Assembly: GCF_004799035.1 (NCBI RefSeq)
Contig: NZ_MWIO01000026.1
Span: 102,541 to 166,540 of the forward strand
Source: Rhodanobacter lindaniclasticus
GTDB taxonomy: Bacteria; Pseudomonadota; Gammaproteobacteria; Xanthomonadales; Rhodanobacteraceae
Direction of reading: 5' to 3'
DNA: 64,000 bases
Shown here in pieces: positions 57,949-64,000 of this stretch. Numbering within the stretch: the first letter of the stretch is position 1; each line of letters opens with the position of its first letter. Under the pieces are notes generated by a model. It had not been told where the DNA came from, searched no databases, and saw nothing but the letters and a program-made list of their open reading frames with translations. The translations under genes were made by a program, and so were the position numbers.

Positions 57949-60420
57949 ATGTTCGGCATCTCCGCGACCGGCGCCGGCAGGACCGTGATGGCCGCGGCCG
58001 TGTTCGAGGCGCTGTTCCAGGGCGACGACAACTACGACTTCGACGCCGATCCGACGGCGGTGGTGATCTGGTTCAGTGACGACCCCGCGCTCAACGAACA
58101 GACGCGGTTCCGGTTGATGGAATCGTCCGATCGTTTGCAGCGTACCGGCCTTGTGGTGGTGGAGAACGCCTTCAGCCGCGCCACGTTCGAGCGCGGGAAG
58201 ATCTACTTCCTCAACACCCAGAAGCTCGGCAAGAAAAGCCTGCTGGTGCGCGGCTTCGAGGGCGACGCCGATGGCCAGTTGTTCGAGGCGCGGCCTGACC
58301 TGCACTCCAATACCATCTGGGACACCATCCGCAACACCATCGAAGACCCGACGCTGACGTTGTACTTGGTGCTGGATGAAGCGCATCGCGGCATGGGCAA
58401 CCCTGGCGCTGCCGTGCAGAAGGAGCGATCCACCCTGGTGCGGCGCCTGATCGACGGCGACAAAGGCGTGCCGGGCATTCCGGTGGTGCTGGGCATCTCC
58501 GCCACAGCCGAACGTTTCGACGAGGCGATGGAAGGCGCCAAGGATCGCGCCATCCTGCCATCGGTGGTGGTGGATTCTTCGCGTGTGCGCGACTCCGGCT
58601 TGTTGAAGGACACGATCGCGCTGGATATTCCCAATGAGGAAGGCCGGTTCGATACCGTGCTCGTGAAGCGGGCAGCCGAGAAACTCAAAGAATCGACCGC
58701 CGCGTGGGCGGCCTACGCGAAGCAGCAGGACGATGCTGAAACGGTGGTGCCGCTGATGGTGTTGCAGGTGCCCAATTCGCCCAACCCCAACGACATCGGG
58801 CGCTGGCTGCACACGATTTTCGATGCATGGCCACAGTTGCCTCACGATTCGGTGGTGAACGTGTTTGGCGAGCACGCCAAGGAATCGTTTGGACCGTACT
58901 CGGTGCCCTACCTGTCGCCGGAGCAGATACAGGACCAGAAATGGGTGCGTATCGTGGTCGCCAAGGATGCGATCAGCACCGGCTGGGACTGTCCGCGCGC
59001 CGAGGTGATGGTGTCGCTGCGCCATGCGGTCGATCGCACCCACATCACGCAGTTGCTCGGCCGCATGGTGCGCACGCCCCTGGCGCGGCGCATTCCCGGC
59101 AACGAGCGGCTGAACGCGGTGGACTGCCTGCTGCCGTACTTCGACGAAGACACCGTCAAGGCCGTTGCCAAGGCCTTGATCGAAGGTGGCAGCGACACGC
59201 CACCGGTCGGCCGGGTGCTGATCAACCCCGAGACGATGAAGCCCAACCCGGCGGTGACGGATGGGATCTGGCAGAAATTCGAATCGCTGTCGTCGCAAAC
59301 CCGGCCGCAGCGTGGCGCCAAGCCGCCCGTACGCCTGACCGCGCTGGCCCATGAGCTGGCATTCGATGGCATCCTTGTCGGCGCCGGCAAAAAGGCGCAC
59401 GCGGAAATGCACAAGGTGCTGGACGCGCTTCTTGCCGAACGGAGCGACGAGTTCGCAACGAAGCGCGAGGCGGTACTGACGGTCGAGGGGCGGACGTTTC
59501 TGGCTGACCTGCGGACGGCGCAGGTGACACCAAGCGATTTCATCACCGACGCGGACGATACGGTGACGAATGACGCTTACCGGCGTTCGGCACGCATCCT
59601 TAGCCCCGACATTGCTCGTACCTACACCGAACATCGGGCTGCCGCGAATGATGACGCGGAGGACGATTTCGAGGGGGCGTTGATCGAAGCCCGCGAGGAC
59701 ATCGCGGCGATCGGCCTGCTGGAGAACTTGCAGGTGCTGTTCAATGCCGAAGCCGAGAAGCTGTCCAACGCGTGGCTGGCAAAGTACCGCGACGCGATCA
59801 GGAAATTGTCGGACGAACGGCAGGAAGCCTACCGCCAGATCGCCGGCCTGAGCGCCGCGCCGCAGGACGTCGATTTGGTGAAACCCAGTGAATGGATGGC
59901 TGACACCGCAGTGCGTGAGGCAGACGGGCGCGAGACGGCGCTGCCTACCTACGAAAACCACATGCTGTGCGACGTGCATGGCAGGTTTCCAGCGGAAATG
60001 GACAAGTGGGAAGTTGCCGTGTTGAAGGCGGAGGCGCAGCGCAAAGGCTTCAAGTGCTGGTACCGCAATCCGAACCGGCCAAGCCAAGACTCATTGGGTA
60101 TCGCCTACGAGGAAGACGACCAGTACAAGATCATGCGGCCTGACTTCCTGTTCTTCGCCGAAGATGACCGCGGCAATATCGTTGCCGACATCGTTGATCC
60201 GCACGGAACACATCTCAGCGACGCACTGCCGAAGCTGAAGGGCTTGGCGCTCTACGCCGAAACCCACGGCAGCAACTACCGACGGATTGGGGCAGTGGCA
60301 GAAAGCAACGGCAAGATGCGGAAGCTGGACTTGCAGCGGGCGGATGTTCGCTCCGAAATCGCCGGGGCGAAGACCGCCGCGAGCCTATTCGTTAGCGCGC
60401 TTGCAGGCGATTATGTCTAA
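57949..60420 (+). pseudogene. Type III-like restriction helicase/nuclease (res), N-terminus lost
   Basis: 823 residues in the open frame, starting right at the P-loop: SATGAGRTVM has Arg11 where the Walker A Lys should be. DEAH (143-146), SAT (184-186), GWDCPRAEV and QLLGRMVRTP (motifs V and VI) remain, as does a C-terminal PDFLFF ... ADIVDPHG nuclease-like region (about 731-753). The normal N-terminal 80-150 residues are missing and no good ribosome-binding site precedes 57949. ATPase activity is therefore doubtful. It fits the missing partner of the mod stub. Confidence 0.75.
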
Positions 60421-60587
60421 AGAACATCCGCTATCTCTTCGGCAAGAAAGGCCGCGAGCGCGTGAAGCAGGCCAGCCGCGACCTGACCGACGGTGAACTC
60501 GTCGCCGGGATGATCGTGTGGCTGCTGTGTTCGATGTGCAGACTTGGCCGACTTGAGGCCGAACCTGGGGCAGTCTCAGCCGCGTGA
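60420..60587 (+). other. Possible remnant of a coding sequence after res
   Basis: An open stretch with no start reads IRYLFGKKGRERVKQASRDL and LTDGELVAGMIVWLLC, which is protein-like (amphipathic basic helix, then a hydrophobic end), stopping at TGA 60585. It is in another frame than res. It may be the tail of a deleted gene at the island edge. No family recognised. The rest of 60421-60607 shows nothing else. Confidence 0.35.
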
Positions 60588-60607
60588 CAGGATCTGCGGA
60601 CCAAAAC

Positions 60608-60629
60608 AAAGGCCCCGAAAGGGGCCTTT
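60608..60629. terminator. Terminator hairpin by tRNA-Leu
   Basis: AAAGGCCCC-GAAA-GGGGCCTTT is a perfect 9-bp stem with a GAAA loop. It lies just past the 3' end of tRNA-Leu (minus strand) and also faces plus-strand reads from the restriction locus. Confidence 0.8.
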
Positions 60630-60636
60630 CAGTCAC

Positions 60637-60722
60637 TGGTACCGGTGAGAGGACTCGAACCTCCACTGTGTCACCACAAGCGGATTTTGAGTCCGCCGCG
60701 TCTACCATTCCGCCACACCGGC
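60637..60722 (-). tRNA. tRNA-Leu (anticodon CAA)
   Basis: 86 bases on the minus strand with an encoded CCA, a long variable arm (TTGTGGTGACACAGT), T-arm GTTCGAGTC, and anticodon loop CTCAAAA in stem GCGGA/TCCGC, giving CAA. The accessory restriction locus lies on its 3' side, the classic site of island insertion, though no integrase was seen. Confidence 0.94.
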
Positions 60723-60749
60723 ATGCGTGAGCGGGGAATTATGCCGGGT

Positions 60750-61331
60750 TCAGTGCACGCGGTCGAGACCCAGCTGGCGCACGTCGCGGCCGTACCAGCG
60801 GTCTTCGGGCAGCGGCTGGAATACCGAGCAGCGAACCATCGGGCCGGAGTAGACGTGCAGGCTGACGGTGACGGCGTCGTCGCTGGGGTTGCGGATGCTG
60901 TGGTATTCGTGCGGCGGGATCAGGCTACCGGCGGAGCCGGCGCCGGCCTGGATCGAGCCGACCGCCTGGAAGCAGTAGCGCTGCGCGTCATGTTCCAGCA
61001 GTTCGTACTGCACGATCTCCAGCGCGCCGTTCCAGACGCCTTCGACACACCACATGCCGTCGTGGTCGTGGATCGGCGTGCCCTGGCCGGGGCCCCAGGT
61101 CATCGCCACCACGCAGTAGCCGTGCTCCTCGCTGCGGTACAGCTCGCGACGGGCGTAGTGTTCCGGGTTGGCCTCGAACACGCATTCGGGCAGGCGCACC
61201 GCCTGCTCGCGGATCAGCCGGCACAGGCTCTGGCGCAGGCTGTCGGTGAGTTCGTGGGTGGTGGGTTTGGCCACGGCGGCGTCGATCGCGTCGATCAGGG
61301 TGCGGCTGCCGGGGAAATCCAGGGTGAGCAT
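60750..61331 (-). CDS. Cysteine dioxygenase type I
   Basis: 193 residues. Cupin with the iron-binding His88 and His90 (GTPIHDHDGMWCVEG), Cys95 and a third His in PPHEYHSIRNP. The pattern matches bacterial cysteine dioxygenases, which oxidise cysteine to its sulfinate. The gene follows the metX-like gene by 32 bases on the same strand, placing sulfur-amino-acid making and breaking together. Confidence 0.9.
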   Translation of the reverse strand: MLTLDFPGSRTLIDAIDAAVAKPTTHELTDSLRQSLCRLIREQAVRLPECVFEANPEHYARRELYRSEEHGYCVVAMTWGPGQGTPIHDHDGMWCVEGVWNGALEIVQYELLEHDAQRYCFQAVGSIQAGAGSAGSLIPPHEYHSIRNPSDDAVTVSLHVYSGPMVRCSVFQPLPEDRWYGRDVRQLGLDRVH

Positions 61332-61363
61332 GACGATCTCGGATGGGCGAGGGCGGCCAGAGT

Positions 61364-62488
61364 CTACCAGCGCGGCGATGGCGCGGCCGCCAGGCGGTTC
61401 AGGAATCCGCCGATGGCGGGGCTGTAGTGCTCGATGTCCACCAGGAAAGCGTCGTGGCCCTGGGGCGAATCCAGCGCCACGAATTCCACCTTGGCGCCGG
61501 CAGCCTGCAGGCCTTCGGCGATCTGCTCCTGCTGCTGCAGCGGAAACAGGATGTCGGTGCTCACGCCGATCACCATGGCCTGTTCGATGCAAATGCGCTT
61601 GAGCCCTTCCTGCACGCTGCCGTGGCCGTATTCGGCGATGTCGAACCAGTCGCTGGCGCGCGACAGGTACAGGTAGCAGTTGGGATCGAAGGTGCGCACG
61701 AAACGCCGGGCGTGGCCTTCGAGGTAGGACTCCACCTGGAACTCGCGGCCGAACGGTTCGTCCTCGCGCTGCTCCGGATCGAGCCGGATGCGCGCGAAGC
61801 GGCCGTTCCACTCCATCGCCGAGCGGTAGGTGATCACGCCGAGCTTGCGCGCGATGCTCATGCCGATGTCCGGGTAGTTGGCGTCGTCGTAGACGCCTTC
61901 GTTCCAGTGCCGGTCGAGGCGGATCGCCTCGCGCTGCAGGGAACGGATCGCGATGGCGAACGGCTGCGCCTGCGGCGCGGTATCCACGCTGATGTGCGCG
62001 CGCACGCTGCCCGGGTGCAGCAGCATGTAGGCCAGCGCGCTCATGCCGCCCATCGAGCAGCCGATCAGGCAGGCCAGCTGCGTGATGCCGAGGCTGGCGA
62101 CCACGGCATGCGCGGCGTTGGCCACGTCCTCCAGCGCCAGCTCGGGAAAGCTCAGTCGGTAGGGCTCGCCGGTGGCCGGGTCGAGTGAAGCCGGGCCGGT
62201 GGAACCCTTGTCGCTGCCCAGCGAGTTCACGCAGATCGCGAACCAGCGATCCGTGTCGATTGCCTTGCCGGGACCGGCCATGTCCTGCCACCAGCCAGGC
62301 GAGGGGTCCTCGTCGCACGAGGTCATGTGCGCACTGGGCGACAGCCCGGTGAGCACCAGCACCGCGTTGTCGCGCGCCGCGTTCAGCGTGCCCCAGGTTT
62401 CGTAGGCGACGTGCGCACCGTGCAGCTCGCCGCCGCGCTTCATCGGAAACGGCGAGGGCAGGTCGAGATACCGGCGCGCATCGCCCAT
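61364..62488 (-). CDS. metX: MetX-like serine/homoserine O-acyltransferase
   Basis: 374 residues. Alpha/beta hydrolase acyltransferase: nucleophile Ser145 in GCSMGGM, acid in STDILFP and His in SPQGHDAF. Motifs AYETWGTLNAARDN and GSDKGSTGPASLDP are present. In xanthomonads this subgroup has been shown to be a serine O-succinyltransferase for cysteine synthesis rather than homoserine acetyltransferase; the LGSDKGSTGP form here fits it. Next to cysteine dioxygenase and after ccmI by 2 bases. Confidence 0.88.
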   Translation of the reverse strand: MGDARRYLDLPSPFPMKRGGELHGAHVAYETWGTLNAARDNAVLVLTGLSPSAHMTSCDEDPSPGWWQDMAGPGKAIDTDRWFAICVNSLGSDKGSTGPASLDPATGEPYRLSFPELALEDVANAAHAVVASLGITQLACLIGCSMGGMSALAYMLLHPGSVRAHISVDTAPQAQPFAIAIRSLQREAIRLDRHWNEGVYDDANYPDIGMSIARKLGVITYRSAMEWNGRFARIRLDPEQREDEPFGREFQVESYLEGHARRFVRTFDPNCYLYLSRASDWFDIAEYGHGSVQEGLKRICIEQAMVIGVSTDILFPLQQQEQIAEGLQAAGAKVEFVALDSPQGHDAFLVDIEHYSPAIGGFLNRLAAAPSPRW

Positions 62489-62490
62489 CG

Positions 62491-63543
62491 TCAGCGCACC
62501 TTGTCGATAGTGATGGCGACCGGCGTCTTGCGCGCGACCTGGACCACGCCGGCATCGCCTTCGAGGTCGCCGGGCGCGGCGGTGGGCTGGCCGTCGTGGC
62601 TGATCCGCGCGCCGACGAAAACCCGCGCGACCGACGACAGCTTGTACGCGGGCGTCATCGCCATGGCATCGTTGAGGATGACCGTGGCGGGCAGCTTGAC
62701 CGGCTCGATCCGGGCCACGGCCAGCGGCATCGGCGGGCCATCGGGCGCGCGCGCGTAGACGTAGAGCACGTCGCCCTTGGCCAGCTTGGCCTGCAGCGCC
62801 GGCGCGAGGGTGACGTTGACCTGCAGCGAGGCGCCTGCAGGCACGGCCGCCGCGGCGCTGCTGGAGGCACCGGCCGGGGCGCCGCCGGCGCGGGCGTCGG
62901 CGATGGCGATCTGCTCGGCGACGGACTTCGCCACGCTGGAGCCGGGTTCGAGCTGCGGTTGCAGCAGGCGCCAGGTGGCGGCGGCGCTGCGATAGTCGCC
63001 GCGCTGGAAGTCGCTGATGCCCAGCAGCCACAGCCCGCGCTGGTTGTCCGGATGTTGCTTCACGGCACGCTGCAGCAGGTCGCGGGCGCGGCCATCGATC
63101 TGGTGGTCGGCGCGCAGCATCGAATCGCTTTCGGCCCAGCCCACCATCGCCTCGGCGTTGTTGGCATCGAGTTTCAGCACGTGGTCCCACGCGTCACGCG
63201 CGTCACCGGGCTGGCGCATCATTGCGCTGGTCTGCGCCAGCAGCATCCAGCCTTGCTGGTCGTCGGGCTGCTGCGCCAGGTGCTCGCGCAGCTGGGCGAT
63301 CGCCTGCGGCAGGCTGATCGGCGTCTGCGCCTGCGCGGGGACCCCGTTGAGCGCCGCCGGCGTGCCGACCTTCAAGTAGAGCACGCCGGCGCCCAGCGGC
63401 AGCAGCAGGGCGATGGCCAGGCAGAGCACGAACACGCCGCGCGTGTGGCCGGAGCGGCGCCCTTCGCGCACCAGCGGCACGAGCAGGGCAGCCAGCGCCA
63501 GCGCGACCATCAGCGCGGCCACCACGATAAAGGCGATTTTCAC
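62491..63543 (-). CDS. ccmI: Cytochrome c biogenesis protein CcmI
   Basis: 350 residues. The GTG start at 63543 overlaps the ccmH stop (GTGA), which is better than the TTG three bases earlier. Two transmembrane helices (VKIAFIVVAALMVALALAALL and FVLCLAIALLLPLGAG) are followed by a TPR-like apocytochrome-binding domain. It delivers apocytochrome c for heme ligation with CcmFH. Ends the ccm operon, which continues beyond the window. Confidence 0.93.
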   Translation of the reverse strand: MKIAFIVVAALMVALALAALLVPLVREGRRSGHTRGVFVLCLAIALLLPLGAGVLYLKVGTPAALNGVPAQAQTPISLPQAIAQLREHLAQQPDDQQGWMLLAQTSAMMRQPGDARDAWDHVLKLDANNAEAMVGWAESDSMLRADHQIDGRARDLLQRAVKQHPDNQRGLWLLGISDFQRGDYRSAAATWRLLQPQLEPGSSVAKSVAEQIAIADARAGGAPAGASSSAAAAVPAGASLQVNVTLAPALQAKLAKGDVLYVYARAPDGPPMPLAVARIEPVKLPATVILNDAMAMTPAYKLSSVARVFVGARISHDGQPTAAPGDLEGDAGVVQVARKTPVAITIDKVR

Positions 63544-63962
63544 CAATCTTCCCCGTTGTCGGCGCTGTCGCCGACGGTCGTTGTTTCAACGCCTTCGCGC
63601 CTGCGTTTGCGGATCGCCACCAACACCACGCCGGCACCGGCCAGCAGGATCGCCAGCGGGCCGAACCAGAGCAGCACGGTGCCCGGCCTCAGCGGCGGGT
63701 CGTACAGGATGTAATTCGAATAGCGTGCGACCAGGTACTGCTTGATCTCCTCGTCGCTCTTGCCCTGCTGCATCAGCTTGAAGATCTGGTTGCGCAAGTC
63801 GCGCGCGATCGGCGCGTTGGAATCGGCCAGGGTTTCGTTCTGGCACATCGGGCAACGCAGCTGATGGGTGAGATGCTGGAAGCGCAGCTCCTGCGCGTGA
63901 TTGGCGAACGGCATCGGCTCGATCGCCTGCGCGTGGGCAAATCCCCCCAGCATCAACAGCAC
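63540..63962 (-). CDS. ccmH: Cytochrome c biogenesis protein CcmH (5' end uncertain)
   Basis: About 140 residues visible. The redox motif LRCPMCQNETLADSNAPIA is CcmH-specific (RCPxCQ), followed by the C-terminal helix (PGTVLLWFGPLAILLAGAGV). The frame stays open to the window end; the GTG at 63962 gives only a short signal peptide, so the start may lie upstream, within the repeat at 63977. It reduces apocytochrome thiols before heme attachment. Confidence 0.85.
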   Translation of the reverse strand: MLLMLGGFAHAQAIEPMPFANHAQELRFQHLTHQLRCPMCQNETLADSNAPIARDLRNQIFKLMQQGKSDEEIKQYLVARYSNYILYDPPLRPGTVLLWFGPLAILLAGAGVVLVAIRKRRREGVETTTVGDSADNGEDW

Positions 63963-63976
63963 GATGAAAACCGCCC

Positions 63977-64000
63977 GTAGGGGTCCGCTCGCGGGCGATG
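63977..64000. repeat. GTAGGAGCCCGC-family repeat (copy 3, cut by window end)
   Basis: GTAGGGGTCCGCTCGCGGGC followed by GATG matches copy 2 except at two positions. Only one arm is inside the window. It overlaps the 5' part of the open ccmH frame. Confidence 0.6.

Noticed and set aside
61364..62488. Plain homoserine O-acetyltransferase for methionine
   Set aside because: Kept only as an alternative; the motif and the lineage favour serine O-succinyltransferase.

Overview
The window is chromosomal DNA of a high-GC gammaproteobacterium, most probably a Rhodanobacteraceae/Xanthomonadaceae member (Rhodanobacter, Dyella, Frateuria or Luteibacter type). This is inferred from the gene order asd-fimV-truA-trpF-(cupin)-trpB-trpA-accD, the rnfB-nth pair, a MetX-like serine/homoserine O-acyltransferase of the xanthomonad kind, and GTAGGAGCCCGC-type palindromic repeats. 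No rRNA, CRISPR array, transposase or integrase was seen. Two tRNAs (Pro-CGG and Leu-CAA) are present.

Layout. 0-3.2 kb: two highly similar secreted proteins with an EreA/ChaN(Tiki)-like look, in convergent orientation. 3.4-13.1 kb: exported methyltransferase-like protein, small cysteine-rich protein, LytS/LytTR two-component pair, HDOD protein, flavin monooxygenase, RIO kinase, FKBP, YaeQ, pseudouridine synthase. 13.2-22 kb: nth-rnfB, metG, MFS transporter, mrp, FMN reductase, dcd. 22-27.9 kb: a compact minus-strand operon (hydrolase, HIT, pxpB, pxpC, pxpA, DUF969, DUF979, pcp) that can release, possibly import, and open pyroglutamate to glutamate. 28-39.5 kb: rimO, DUF3025, orphan PhnD-like protein, greB, HerA-like ATPase, lytic transglycosylase, psd, prmB, GNAT. 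39.7-51.1 kb: aroC, hydroxyacid dehydrogenase, asd, fimV, truA, trpFBA with an embedded JmjC-like cupin gene, accD. 51.3-54.7 kb: tRNA-Pro, rnd, and a membrane-anchored TPR/SUMF1-fold protein that lacks the formylglycine-generating cysteines.

54.7-60.6 kb is the accessory part. It lies on the 3' side of tRNA-Leu(CAA). It carries a Fic protein with an inhibitory motif and a C-terminal winged-helix-like region, behind a promoter with phased TCGACATGT half-sites. Then follow a 43-residue ORF and the N-terminal stub of a type III-like methyltransferase that stops just after DPPY. Next is a more AT-rich HNH nuclease/MazG-like pair, then a type III-like restriction helicase that has lost its N-terminus and has a Walker A Lys to Arg change. 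This looks like a restriction-modification locus whose middle was replaced by an HNH-MazG cassette. 60.7-64 kb returns to core genes: cysteine dioxygenase, metX-like acyltransferase, ccmI, ccmH.

Three families of interspersed palindromic repeats are present. Two copies of one family supply the stop codon of the gene upstream, and another creates a false start codon.
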